Shown: piece by piece, positions 8,472-17,292 of the stretch
Position numbering within the stretch: the stretch's first letter is position 1
Layout of the letters: each line of letters opens with the position of its first letter
Assembly (NCBI GenBank): GCA_026645935.1
Contig: JAPKMP010000023.1
Coordinates: 1-56,030 of the forward strand
Length of the DNA: 56,030 nt
Source: Candidatus Villigracilaceae bacterium
GTDB lineage: Bacteria; Chloroflexota; Anaerolineae; Anaerolineales; Villigracilaceae
Reading direction: 5' to 3'
Made by a program: the position numbers and the translations under genes
Notes under the pieces: model-generated
The model's input: the letters and a program-made list of their open reading frames with translations, nothing else
What the model was told of the DNA's origin: nothing
Database searches by the model: none

Positions 8472-9950
8472 CTATTGATTTGGGCGTCTCAGGATGATGG
8501 CGGTATCGTCTCCATATTCTATCTTCCATCCCAGCGTTTGCAGTTTGCGCGCCAGGGGCGAATCAGGCGGAATGATCGTCCATTCGATATCGTATTTTTT
8601 CAGAACAGACTCCCAGCCGTTCCCGGCAGTCAGCGCGGCTTCATATTCGCGTACAAGCACCTCGCCATAAAAATCCGTCTGGCTATCCAGAAAAACCTTG
8701 TGATGAGGCCACGCGCGGAATAACAAGTAACCGCCCCAGTTGAATTCGTTGAACATGTTCCCGGATTGCGGATGTGTTTCGAGCCAATCGGATGCGGCGA
8801 CCGGGAACACATTCGGGTTGAATTGAACCGCCTCCCTCCGGACCTCGGTGCGGAATGCCAGAGCTGTGGCAATGCCCACCCAGATAACTCCGCTCCAAAG
8901 TCCCGCCCGAAGCGATTTTTCCAGACTGGAAAAGTTCGATTCCAATGTCATCAGGGGAGAGGCAGGCGCAATTTTTTTTCCAAGAATAGCGGATAGAATC
9001 GGCGCCGCTGCGATCGCAAACAAGGGAATGTTGCGCGCCATCAGCAGGCCAAGTATGGCAAAGCCTGAGAGTAAAAAAATATGTGCCGTAGGCGTCTTTT
9101 TCCTGTTTGCAAGGAAAATAAATATTGTCGCCAAAAGCAGTAACCCGAATAGCCAGGTCACAGGTTGGGTGAAATCAGCTGGCATGGTTTCAAGCGTACG
9201 TCTCAGGATATACCGGCTGTTATTGTTCAATACCGCCTGCCAATTTCCAAACCCGCTTGGTGTGAGAACGGTCATCGGCAGGGATGCCGCTCCAACAAGA
9301 ACGATTTTCCAGTTGTTTTTAAATGATTGTGTCCAAATCCTCTCCCAAAGCCAGCCGGAAAAGTAAGCGAACCAAGCCAGTACTCCGAAGATAAATCCTC
9401 CATGCAGGTTGACCCATGCCAGCATCAAGATCATGAACTGCCACAATGGGATTTCTTCCCCCTGCCGCGTGCGATCCAGGCGTTCGAGCCATGCTGCCAG
9501 TAAAAGGAATGTAAATATGTGAGGTCTTGGAAGCCAGTGCAGACTCGATGCGGCGACGGAAAGAATGACGATGAAAAGCGCTGTCAACGGGATCCGGCTT
9601 TGCTGTTCCGCATCGGCATGGACGACAGCGAAGGCAACTCCAATTATCGTCGCGCAGATAAAGATCACTCCATCCATTCCAAGAGTGCGATATGCCAAAG
9701 TTAAGATTACTTGACTGAGCCATTCATACGCGGGGCGCGGCTCTCCATTCAGGGTATGGGAGAAAATGTCCCTTGTTGGGATCTCCCCGTGATCGATAAT
9801 GTAGCTCCCAAGCGCTAGATGACGTCCCAGGTCGCTATCCAGCGACAACATGCGCGGACCAAACGTCAGCGCGGCGAAAAGTATTGTCACGAAGAGGATT
9901 TCCCTCAAACGCGGCAGAAAAAAAATCCTTTTGTGTGTTGGAGCACTCAT
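8472..9950 (-). CDS. Polytopic membrane protein, GT-C/oligosaccharyltransferase-like
   Basis: 492 aa, about 10-11 transmembrane helices and a soluble C-terminal region of about 110 residues. The first outer loop reads SDLGRHLALGSYI, followed by IPTRDIFSHT and YEWLSQ, a pattern seen in bacterial membrane proteins distantly related to GT-C glycosyltransferases. The C-terminal segment includes FNEFNWGGYLLFRAWP and VFLDSQTDFYG. No named gene is recognised. The 11-nt gap to paralog B upstream and 14-nt gap to the GT gene downstream put it in the same transcription unit. Likely a sugar transferase or assembly protein for the same surface polymer (inference). Confidence 0.65.
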   Translation of the reverse strand: MSAPTHKRIFFLPRLREILFVTILFAALTFGPRMLSLDSDLGRHLALGSYIIDHGEIPTRDIFSHTLNGEPRPAYEWLSQVILTLAYRTLGMDGVIFICATIIGVAFAVVHADAEQQSRIPLTALFIVILSVAASSLHWLPRPHIFTFLLLAAWLERLDRTRQGEEIPLWQFMILMLAWVNLHGGFIFGVLAWFAYFSGWLWERIWTQSFKNNWKIVLVGAASLPMTVLTPSGFGNWQAVLNNNSRYILRRTLETMPADFTQPVTWLFGLLLLATIFIFLANRKKTPTAHIFLLSGFAILGLLMARNIPLFAIAAAPILSAILGKKIAPASPLMTLESNFSSLEKSLRAGLWSGVIWVGIATALAFRTEVRREAVQFNPNVFPVAASDWLETHPQSGNMFNEFNWGGYLLFRAWPHHKVFLDSQTDFYGEVLVREYEAALTAGNGWESVLKKYDIEWTIIPPDSPLARKLQTLGWKIEYGDDTAIILRRPNQ

Positions 9951-9961
9951 CGTGGGGAAGT

Positions 9962-11542
9962 TTACTCCATGGGGCAGGAGACTTCGATTTTATTCGTAAC
10001 ATCCGCGTATTGATAGGGTGTCCCATAAGAAGCGTAATAACTCCTGTCTTCGAGCAAAGGCAGATCAGTTCCGAAGAAAGTATTGAAAACGACCCGGAAT
10101 GAGTTTACCGGTGAGATGGATGGATACAAACCGTCATAAGATTCGTCTGGGAAGTAATATGCATTGAAGATGGAAAACCTTTCCTTCAGGCAGGACACAC
10201 CCTCGAGCGAAAGCATGTCGAACTGGTTTCCGGGTCCATGGTCTCCCTGCAGGATGATGATGGGCGGCTCAGGAGAAGTTTTGAGAATGATGTCGATCAA
10301 CTCCATCAATTCGCGGTTGAGATGGGTCAGTTGCCCTGAATATCCTTCGATATACTCTTCGCGCGAGCCCGGGTAACCGCCTCCATCTCCCAGGGTATAT
10401 GGAAAATCCGCCTGTATAGGATTGCCCCTTTCGTCAAACACAAAGGGGGGATGAGGTGCAAGGATGTGGACAAAAACAAATTTTGGCGTATCCAAACCAG
10501 GGTTGGTTTTCAATGTCTCCAATTGGTATTGTATTGTCTTGCGGTGGTTCGAATAGCCGGGAAGGGAAATCCCGATGTCCCATTGCTGGGCGAAGATATC
10601 CAAAGCCGTGGTCGAGAGGAGCAGTCCATCGAATTGATTCAGTGGCAGGGGATTCATTGGAAGGTAGACATCGCTATCCTCCATAGAACTGATCAATGTG
10701 GAATTGGGAATGTTGATCGTTTGGTATCCAATCCCTTCCAATGCGCGGCGGACCTCGCTATGACGAATTGCCTCACTGAGCGGAGCTCGGTTGTTGGTGG
10801 AACTCAAACCGCCAGCCCAATCATTCAAATAATTAATGTTCAAAAGGGAGGATAACGATAATTGGGTTTGCGGGTAATTCGTGCGACTCTCTCGCGCGAT
10901 GTAAAAGCCGCGCTTTTCGAGAAACTGGAGGAATTCCCCGTTGTCGTAGCCGAAACTTTCCATCAGAAAATCATCCCTGCCGTACGCGTCAAGGATAATG
11001 ACATAGATATCCGGTTTTATTTTTACTTCTTCCGGAAAAACAACAGGCTCGGTAATAAGTTTTCCCGAGCCGGCAGCCCGCGACTGGTCAAATGCCTGTC
11101 TCGTAAAAACGAGGACAAAATAAATGGGAACGAGGAGAAGTGCCCACGAAGTAATATTCAGAAAATTTGTGAGCAGCCCGGGATTCTTTATCCGCGACCA
11201 GGACCATTGACTTCCTAAAAAGATAAGCAGCCCGCCCCATCCGATCGCAAGGAGGAGGTCCAATGAAAAATTCGGGGGAATTGAAAGGGAATCGAAAAGC
11301 GCGTTCCGTAAATGACCCATGAAGAGCCAACCCAGAAGAAGAGTGGCGATCCAGCCGGCGCGCTGCTGGTCGTTGCCGGTATATCGTCGCAGTAAAAGTA
11401 AAACAAAGAACGTCACGGTAATGAGCAGGAAAGCAGGTCGAATTAGCCAGGTGACGGGTATTTCCTGTGGCTGATTGGTGAAAACACCCAGCACTGCGTA
11501 GAGTGCAAATAAATATGGGTGGAAAACGATGGGTTTTTTCAT
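9962..11542 (-). CDS. Membrane alkaline-phosphatase-superfamily enzyme, paralog B (sulfatase/LtaS-like)
   Basis: 526 aa with N-terminal helices up to about residue 150 and then the catalytic domain: D185 in VIILDAYGRDD, T226 in NYPQTQLSLSS (likely nucleophile), HILAPHPPFVFD and LQGDHGPGN. It is clearly closer to paralog C (11871-13448) than to paralog A. B and C share NYPQTQLSL, IRHSEV.RALE.IGYQ.INIPNSTLIS and the C-terminal SFRV.FNTFFG segment. A decayed sigma-factor fragment lies just upstream at the same relative distance as the real sigma gene lies upstream of C, so B or its ancestor arose by tandem duplication. Substrate unknown; a surface phospho-transfer or phosphatase role is inferred. 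Confidence 0.75.
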   Translation of the reverse strand: MKKPIVFHPYLFALYAVLGVFTNQPQEIPVTWLIRPAFLLITVTFFVLLLLRRYTGNDQQRAGWIATLLLGWLFMGHLRNALFDSLSIPPNFSLDLLLAIGWGGLLIFLGSQWSWSRIKNPGLLTNFLNITSWALLLVPIYFVLVFTRQAFDQSRAAGSGKLITEPVVFPEEVKIKPDIYVIILDAYGRDDFLMESFGYDNGEFLQFLEKRGFYIARESRTNYPQTQLSLSSLLNINYLNDWAGGLSSTNNRAPLSEAIRHSEVRRALEGIGYQTINIPNSTLISSMEDSDVYLPMNPLPLNQFDGLLLSTTALDIFAQQWDIGISLPGYSNHRKTIQYQLETLKTNPGLDTPKFVFVHILAPHPPFVFDERGNPIQADFPYTLGDGGGYPGSREEYIEGYSGQLTHLNRELMELIDIILKTSPEPPIIILQGDHGPGNQFDMLSLEGVSCLKERFSIFNAYYFPDESYDGLYPSISPVNSFRVVFNTFFGTDLPLLEDRSYYASYGTPYQYADVTNKIEVSCPME

Positions 11543-11616
11543 GAAGGTTACTTAATAAATACAGGAATAATTTTCGAAGGTGAATTTCTAAATCTTTTTT
11601 CCGAATCAGATATCCG

Positions 11617-11822
11617 CTAATTTAATTTTATATTTTCCATTGGATGTAGGGACGACAATGACGGTTGAATGCCTACACTACTATTTATCTCACATTTTTG
11701 GAGGTAGCACCAATAAGCAATATGTAACGTAATAGCAGGAAACATACTCTGATCAAGAGTCCGTTCAACATTTCGTCGCGACGTTCGCGCAGGAGATTGT
11801 ATATGGCGGTATCGTCGCGCGG
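11617..11822 (-). pseudogene. Remnant of the 3' end of the principal sigma factor gene
   Basis: This stretch lies in the 328-bp gap between paralogs B and C. Bases 11758-11822 align without gaps to 13701-13765 inside the intact sigma gene, with 52 of 65 positions identical by hand count. On the minus strand they read DDTAIYNLLRERRDEMLNGL against [20 protein letters not shown] in the real gene. Weaker similarity continues to about 11617: LSSLHP.ENIKL resembles [13 protein letters not shown] at the sigma C-terminus, and bases near 11644-11674 match the 13545 region. Frames are broken and a stop precedes the conserved part, so it is not functional. It is best read as the scar of a tandem duplication that copied the sigma 3' end together with the phosphatase-like gene. 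Confidence 0.75.
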
Positions 11823-11870
11823 AGAGTGTAAGAATATAATTTATTGATGGCATGGTCGTCGCAATTAGCT

Positions 11871-13448
11871 TCATTTTACAGGACAGGCATCATCTATTTT
11901 ATCGGTTACTTCATGGAATACATAAGGTGCCGCATAGGTCGCGTAATAACTTCGATCGTCGAGCAGGGGTAGATTTTCCCCAAAAAAGGTGTTAAAGATG
12001 ACGCGAAATGAGTTAACAGGCGTAATCGATGGGTATAAGCCGTCATACTTTTGACCGGGAAAATAGTAGGCGTTCAGGATGGAATACCTTTCCCACAAGC
12101 ATTCTTCCAACTCTAGTTCCAACATGCCGAAACGGCTTCCTGGTCCATGATCGCCTTGGATAATTATTATGGGCGGCTTGGATGATTGTTCCAGGATCAC
12201 GTTTATGACCTCCATCAACTGTAAGTTTATGAAATCTACCTCCTCTGCATACCCGGATTGATATTCATACAAAGTTCCGGGAAATCCCTCGCCATCTGCC
12301 AATGTATAGCGAGTTGGTGGCTCGACAGGATTACCCTCAGAATCGAGAACGAAAGGAGGATGAGGCGCAAGAATATGGATATAAACAAATTTTTTACCGG
12401 GCATTTGCGGTATGGATTTCAGCGCTTTAAATTGATATATGATCGTACTGCGGTGCATTTCATGACTTGGTACAGGGATCTTCAAATCCCATTCTTGAAT
12501 AAATGGTTCCAAACTAGTTGTGGCAATCAGTAGCCCCTCGAACTGGTTAATCTCGACATTCAATATGGGAAGATATACATCGCTGTCATTGTTATTGCTG
12601 ATTAATGTTGAGTTTGGAATGTTAATTATTTGATACCCAATCTCTTCCAGCGCGCGGTGGACTTCACTGTGTCGGATAACTTTATTAAGAGGTTCACGGT
12701 TGTTTGTGCCCTCCAACCCTTTTGACCATTTTGTTAAGTATTGAAAGTTCAAGAGGGAAGCAAGTGACAGTTGGGTTTGCGGGTAGTTAGGGCGGCTTTG
12801 GTTACCAATATAAAAATTCCGTTCCTCCAGAAAAGAAATGAACCTGGAATTGTCGTACAAGAAAATATCATGGAGAAAATCTTCCCTGCCATAGGCGTCA
12901 AGGATGATGACATAGATATCCGGTGAAGTCTCGCCAGGATCGGTTAGAAAAACCGGCTCTACAAGAGGACCATTGGAGCGGGTTGTTATATTCTGTTGTA
13001 TCGCTTGTCGAGTGAAAGCGAACACGAAATAGAGGGGAAGGATAATAACCACCCATGAAGTAACATTTAGAAAGTTTGTGAGCAACTCAGGCTGTTTTAT
13101 CCTTTTCCACAACCAAATACTCCCTAAAAAAGTCAGCAGTACTCCCCATGAAAAGATAAGGAATACATCGATGGCAAATGTTGGTTTAACAAAAAAAACC
13201 TCGTAGATTGTGTTTCGCAAATGACCTGAAAATAGCCATGCCAGAATCAGTGTGACGATGAATCCGGCGCGTTGTTCGTCTTTGACCGTTTTTTTCAAGC
13301 CAAGCTGGATAAGGAAGAAAATACCCAGTATAAAAAATGTGGGACGAACTACCCATATTATTGGAATTTCATGCGGCCTCTGGGAGTAAACACCAAGAAC
13401 AGCGTATGCCGCAAAAAAATATGGGTGAAGGACAGGTGGGCTCTTCAT
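11871..13448 (-). CDS. Membrane alkaline-phosphatase-superfamily enzyme, paralog C (sulfatase/LtaS-like)
   Basis: 525 aa. N-terminal hydrophobic helices (to about residue 148) are followed by the catalytic domain with D184 in VIILDAYGRED, T225 in NYPQTQLSLAS, HILAPHPPFVLD and IQGDHGPGS. These cover the metal ligands, nucleophile and His positions expected for LtaS-like and sulfatase-like enzymes. The base composition is more AT-rich than paralogs A and B, suggesting relaxed selection or a different history. Its ATG is only 62 nt from the sigma gene stop, with the sigma terminator lying in that gap, so it is probably expressed from read-through or from a promoter inside the sigma gene. Substrate unknown. 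Confidence 0.75.
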   Translation of the reverse strand: MKSPPVLHPYFFAAYAVLGVYSQRPHEIPIIWVVRPTFFILGIFFLIQLGLKKTVKDEQRAGFIVTLILAWLFSGHLRNTIYEVFFVKPTFAIDVFLIFSWGVLLTFLGSIWLWKRIKQPELLTNFLNVTSWVVIILPLYFVFAFTRQAIQQNITTRSNGPLVEPVFLTDPGETSPDIYVIILDAYGREDFLHDIFLYDNSRFISFLEERNFYIGNQSRPNYPQTQLSLASLLNFQYLTKWSKGLEGTNNREPLNKVIRHSEVHRALEEIGYQIINIPNSTLISNNNDSDVYLPILNVEINQFEGLLIATTSLEPFIQEWDLKIPVPSHEMHRSTIIYQFKALKSIPQMPGKKFVYIHILAPHPPFVLDSEGNPVEPPTRYTLADGEGFPGTLYEYQSGYAEEVDFINLQLMEVINVILEQSSKPPIIIIQGDHGPGSRFGMLELELEECLWERYSILNAYYFPGQKYDGLYPSITPVNSFRVIFNTFFGENLPLLDDRSYYATYAAPYVFHEVTDKIDDACPVK

Positions 13449-13461
13449 AGCTCAATCTAAA

Positions 13462-13497
13462 TAAAAACAGCAATACACCCGAAGGTGCATTGCTGTT
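13462..13497 (-). terminator. Intrinsic terminator of the sigma factor gene
   Basis: A 14-bp stem (13466-13479 with 13484-13497) has a single mismatched A/C position. Read on the minus strand it closes on a C(UUCG)G tetraloop, an exceptionally stable loop, and is followed by TTTTTAT. It sits between the sigma stop and paralog C, ending about 14 nt before the latter's ATG. Confidence 0.88.
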
Positions 13498-13510
13498 CAT
13501 TATAAATCGG

Positions 13511-14728
13511 TTATTCACCCAGGTAATCGCGTAATTTCCTGCGGATGGAGGGGTGACGGAGGCGGCTCAAGGCTTGCGCTTCGATCTGCCGGACGCGTTC
13601 GCGGGTGACGCCCATTTTGCGTCCCACTTCTTCGAGGGTGTAGGCTTGACCGTCGAGCAAACCGTAGCGGAGTTGCAGGATGCGCACTTCGCGCGGCGGC
13701 AGTCCGTTCAGGACTTCGCCGAGGTGTTCGCGCAGCAGGTTGTAGGTGGCGGTGTCGTCGGGCGGCGGCGCTTCGTCGTCTTCGATGAAATCGCCGAGAA
13801 CTGAATCCTCTTCGTCGTCGGTGGGAGTTTCAAGCGAAAGCGGCCGGCGTGCAACCTGGATCATGTTCTCCACTTTCTTGGGAGGCACGTCGAGCGCATC
13901 GGCAAGTTCCTCCACGCTGGGTTCGCGTCCTAGTCGCTGCGTCAATTGGTGCTGGACTCGCAGGAGTTTATTGATCTGGTCGCCCATGTGCACAGGCACG
14001 CGGATCGTCCGCCCCTGGTCGGCAATGGCGCGGGTCACAGCCTGGCGGATCCACCAGGTTGCGTATGTTGAAAATTTATGTCCGCGGCGGTAGTCGAATT
14101 TCTTGGTGGCGCGGATCAGGCCGATATTCCCCTCCTGAATCAGGTCAAGAAAAGGCACGCCGCGTCCCATGTATTTTTTGGCTACGGAGATAACGAGTCG
14201 GGAATTTGCCGTGATGAGGTGTTCGCGCGCCGCCCAGCCGTCTTCGATGAAGCGGCGGAGTTCAAGACGACGTTTGGGAGAAACGCTCCCGTGCGCCAAT
14301 TCCTCGCGGGCCGAGCGTCCACGCTCGATGCGTTGGGCGAGTTGTACTTCCTCTGTGGCGGTGAGCAGGGGAACGCGGCTGACCTCCTTGAGGTACAAGC
14401 CGATCGTGTCGTCGGTATCGATATTCGCGAGATAGTCGTCCAGCGCAAGATCGGGCTCGGGTTCAGCTTCGCCGCTTTCTTCCACCGCGGCAAGCTCGTC
14501 CTCGGTGGGTTCCGGTGCCATGCTTTCCTCGACGAAAGGGATGCCCGCGCTGAGCAGCGCTGAAAACGCCTCCTCCAGTTGTTCCACATCCTGCTCCGCT
14601 TCCGGGAAGAAATGCAGGATGTCGTCGAGAGTAACAAAGGATTTCTGCCGCCCCAGTTCGATCAAACGCGCTATTGCGGAATATTCTTCTTCATCGTCTT
14701 CGCTTATCAGTATTTTATCTACATCCAT
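13511..14728 (-). CDS. rpoD: Principal RNA polymerase sigma factor (sigma-70/SigA type)
   Basis: 405 aa. The acidic N-terminus (about 1-105) is region 1.1-like, and region 1.2 starts near [11 protein letters not shown]. Region 2 holds the core-binding and -10 recognition segments ([53 protein letters not shown]). Region 3 follows, and region 4 carries the -35 helix-turn-helix ([21 protein letters not shown]). All diagnostic residues of a group 1 or group 2 sigma are present. The start at 14728 has GGAAGAG a few bases upstream. It has its own consensus-like promoter (14776-14804) and a strong terminator. The promoters read elsewhere in this window (TTGACA-17-TATAAT type) fit this sigma's expected specificity. 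Confidence 0.93.
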   Translation of the reverse strand: MDVDKILISEDDEEEYSAIARLIELGRQKSFVTLDDILHFFPEAEQDVEQLEEAFSALLSAGIPFVEESMAPEPTEDELAAVEESGEAEPEPDLALDDYLANIDTDDTIGLYLKEVSRVPLLTATEEVQLAQRIERGRSAREELAHGSVSPKRRLELRRFIEDGWAAREHLITANSRLVISVAKKYMGRGVPFLDLIQEGNIGLIRATKKFDYRRGHKFSTYATWWIRQAVTRAIADQGRTIRVPVHMGDQINKLLRVQHQLTQRLGREPSVEELADALDVPPKKVENMIQVARRPLSLETPTDDEEDSVLGDFIEDDEAPPPDDTATYNLLREHLGEVLNGLPPREVRILQLRYGLLDGQAYTLEEVGRKMGVTRERVRQIEAQALSRLRHPSIRRKLRDYLGE

Positions 14729-14775
14729 TCACTCTTCCAACTTTCGATAAGAATTGTCTAACAACTTCCAAAAAT

Positions 14776-14804
14776 AGAATACACGTTTTTTAACCGAAAA
14801 GCAA
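14776..14804 (-). promoter_or_regulatory. Sigma-70 promoter of the sigma factor gene
   Basis: On the minus strand: -35 TTGCTT (14799-14804), a 17-nt spacer, and -10 TATTCT (14776-14781). Transcription would start near 14769, giving a leader of about 40 nt with GGAAGAG before the ATG at 14728. The rest of the 14729-14955 gap holds the DUF4340 gene terminator and nothing else I can recognise. Confidence 0.7.
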
Positions 14805-14910
14805 TAGGCTTACGGAGTAATGATGACCTGCAACGATTTTGTATTACTCATCCGCAGGTCTCCAACAGGTGATTTCTACCCCGCAATTGGGATCGGTGGA
14901 ACGTTTTCCG

Positions 14911-14940
14911 TAAAAAATTTGCAGGGGTTAAAGCCCCCGC
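14911..14940 (-). terminator. Intrinsic terminator of the Gld-like ABC operon
   Basis: On the minus strand a 7-bp stem (14934-14940 with 14921-14927, one G-U pair) encloses CUUUAA and is followed by AAATTTTTTA. It lies 15 nt after the DUF4340 gene stop and closes the four-gene operon that begins at 18963. Confidence 0.85.
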
Positions 14941-14955
14941 GTAAGCAACGCTGTT

Positions 14956-15675
14956 TTACGGAGTTGGTGTAGCTTCCGGCGTGGTTATCGTTTCGGTCGT
15001 TGGAACAGGCGTCCCGGTGGGGAGAGGCGTGGATGTTGGGGTCGGGGTTGGCGTGTTCAGGTAAGGCGGCGATGCTAAAAGATTCTCCAACGTGTCGATT
15101 CCGCTCACAGCCACCACAAGGACCTTTTTTCCATCCACGTTCACGTAAAAACCGTTTTCGGTCGGGGTTTTATCGCCTACTTCAAGGATACTTTTGCCGC
15201 CGTCTTCGAATTCGACCGCGATGGTGTAGGCGGGTTCATCGAGACCAAAGATGGATAGATCATCCGCATTCTCAATTGGAGTTATGATGCGCAGCGTTCC
15301 AAGCTGAGTCGCTGCCGCCTCAGCCGTGCCCGGGTCTGCTTCTGCTTTTTCAGGCTTGGATAACACCCAAACCTTATCCTCGTTCCGTTCGATGCGGGAG
15401 GCATTGCCGTCCGCGTCTGTGACCTCGATGGCAGAGACGACTCGCTCTTCGTCATAGACAAACGATTCTTCCGCGGCTGGGGTTTCGGTCGCATTCGCCT
15501 CCTCCTCCGCCTGACGATTGATGAATATCGCCGCGCCGATAACAAGCGCAAAGACAACGACAGCGATCCAGGTTCCAGCCCGGAAAACGGGTTTGCCCTG
15601 CCGCGATTCGACCTGGGCACGCGATGTCCTTGGCGGCTTTAACGCCCGTGTCGTTTTTTTCTTTTTTGTCGCCAT
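14956..15675 (-). CDS. DUF4340 domain protein of the ABC cassette
   Basis: 239 aa. A basic N-terminus (KKKKTTRALKPP) and one transmembrane helix (about 33-51) precede an extracytoplasmic domain. VSAIEVTDADG, KVWVLSKP and GKKVLVVAVSGIDTLENLLASPPYL are typical of the DUF4340 family. The C-terminus is a low-complexity Thr/Pro tail (TPTPTSTPLPTGTPVP), a spacer style common in Anaerolineae surface proteins. It starts 3 nt after the GldG-like gene stop. DUF4340 proteins usually accompany GldG/GldF-like ABC transporters; the molecular role is not established. Confidence 0.82.
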   Translation of the reverse strand: MATKKKKTTRALKPPRTSRAQVESRQGKPVFRAGTWIAVVVFALVIGAAIFINRQAEEEANATETPAAEESFVYDEERVVSAIEVTDADGNASRIERNEDKVWVLSKPEKAEADPGTAEAAATQLGTLRIITPIENADDLSIFGLDEPAYTIAVEFEDGGKSILEVGDKTPTENGFYVNVDGKKVLVVAVSGIDTLENLLASPPYLNTPTPTPTSTPLPTGTPVPTTETITTPEATPTP

Positions 15676-15678
15676 GGT

Positions 15679-17292
15679 CTAACCTCGCCTGCGGCGTGAA
15701 AGCCAGGTGGAAATGCCGAAGAAAACCACCATCCCCGGAATGACGATCACCATCACGAGAACCAGGAGGAGAAAACGCCAGGTTTCGGTGGGTGGGGTGA
15801 ATACTCTCGCTGTGCTCGGGCGGGTGGATAGGTTGAGCAGATCTTCCTGTTCGGCTGCCCAATCCACAGAGTTGACGAAGAAGTTTCCGTTGCCGTACAC
15901 ATCAAAATTCCCATCGATCGCGAAAAGCGAATTGCCCACGACAACCACGCGCCCGGTTGTTGCGGAATTTTCTCCGGCCACAGCCATGTATAGCGGACCG
16001 GGCGTATCGGTCTCGGAGTTGAAGTTGGGATTATCGTTCACATTCTCGTTCGGTCTTGCCCAGGAGTTTTCCGCGGTGCTGATCAAACCGGTCTGCGAGA
16101 CGTTCTCCTTTTCACCCGATATGGTGAGACTGCGCGCCTGCGGCATGATGACGATGAGGTTCTCGGATAATCCCCGGGTGATGGGATGATCGTTATATCT
16201 CAGTGAGACAGCCGCATAGGGGTTGTCGGGATTCGACCCGTCTATGATGACGTCTTTATTGAGGATGATTCCCCAATCCTCTGCAAGATAATCCGCCAGC
16301 GGATCGGGCGCATCACCGAATTCAGTGAAGAAGATCGGGTCTTCGAGCACGATCAGCGACCCGCCGTTATCCACGAACTCCTTTAGCAATTCCACTTCAT
16401 CTTCGCTGACAGGTTTTTGCGGTCCGGCGATGATGATGGAAAGCGCGTCTTCGGGAATCTTACGCGTGGTGAGCAGATTGAGCGTGTTTACAGTGTAGTT
16501 CTTGGCTTCCAGCGTGCTTTTGACGATGCCGTATGTGATCTCGCCGGATTCGAATGAGATTTCGCCGTGCCCTTGCAGGAAATATACCGCGCGCGCGCCG
16601 GGGCTGATAAGCCGCAGAAGAGCCCGGGCAATTTCGGTTTCGGTGGAGAAATTGGCGATCTCCTTCGTCTCACCCATCTCCAGCAAAATCTTTCCGTCGC
16701 CTGTCACGCCTGCCAATCTGGCGGCGACCGGATCGAGGTCCGGATTGATAAAGCTGTATGTGAATTTGCCGTCGCTGTTGTTCTTGAATTTATTCAGGAG
16801 TTCTTCAGCGCCTGAGATGTTCGAGTTCGTCGAATAGAAAGCCGTTGCTTTAACAGGGTCTTTCAACTCGGCGAGAATCTGCAAAGTCTCCTTTGATAAG
16901 GTGTTGGATTTATCCTCGGTAAGGTCGTAGGGGGAACCGAGCAGGTCGGTATTCTTGAAGACGATGTAGTTAAGGGCGATCAGGATGCCGACGAATGCCA
17001 GGGTGAGGATCAGCGAGTTCGAGCCGTATCGCGCCTGACGCCCGGTGAGGAAGCGCCGCACCGCATCAGGATTGAGAATGGCAGATACCGCCAGTGAAAT
17101 GACCAATAATCCGATACTGATCTGCAAGGCGAGATTCACGCCTTCCTGAATATTCTCCGGCAGGGGGAACATGCCGATCGAGCCGAGCAGGTTCGCAAAG
17201 CCGATCAACCCTGTGGATATACATGCGACGAGGGCAACGATCAACCCGATCACCGCATATTTTGCGTTTTGATTCTTCTTTTTGCCAGCCAT
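15679..17292 (-). CDS. GldG-like ABC transporter auxiliary membrane protein
   Basis: 537 aa using the ATG at 17292, which shares a base with the upstream TAA (TAATG). The frame stays open to 17718, but that part overlaps the permease gene and is not real coding. Three N-terminal helices (to about residue 105) and one C-terminal helix flank a large extracytoplasmic domain. SKETLQILAELKDPVKATAFYS and FLQGHGEISFE fit the ABC-transport auxiliary domain seen in gliding-motility GldG and in the mammalian IFT52-like family. Such proteins pair with GldA/GldF. What is exported is unknown; a gliding role cannot be claimed here because no other gliding genes are visible. Confidence 0.82.
   Translation of the reverse strand: MAGKKKNQNAKYAVIGLIVALVACISTGLIGFANLLGSIGMFPLPENIQEGVNLALQISIGLLVISLAVSAILNPDAVRRFLTGRQARYGSNSLILTLAFVGILIALNYIVFKNTDLLGSPYDLTEDKSNTLSKETLQILAELKDPVKATAFYSTNSNISGAEELLNKFKNNSDGKFTYSFINPDLDPVAARLAGVTGDGKILLEMGETKEIANFSTETEIARALLRLISPGARAVYFLQGHGEISFESGEITYGIVKSTLEAKNYTVNTLNLLTTRKIPEDALSIIIAGPQKPVSEDEVELLKEFVDNGGSLIVLEDPIFFTEFGDAPDPLADYLAEDWGIILNKDVIIDGSNPDNPYAAVSLRYNDHPITRGLSENLIVIMPQARSLTISGEKENVSQTGLISTAENSWARPNENVNDNPNFNSETDTPGPLYMAVAGENSATTGRVVVVGNSLFAIDGNFDVYGNGNFFVNSVDWAAEQEDLLNLSTRPSTARVFTPPTETWRFLLLVLVMVIVIPGMVVFFGISTWLSRRRRG

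Noticed and set aside
11617-11874. The 85-codon ORF on the minus strand as a real protein
   Set aside because: It coincides with the decayed sigma copy, has no ribosome site and no coherent domain.
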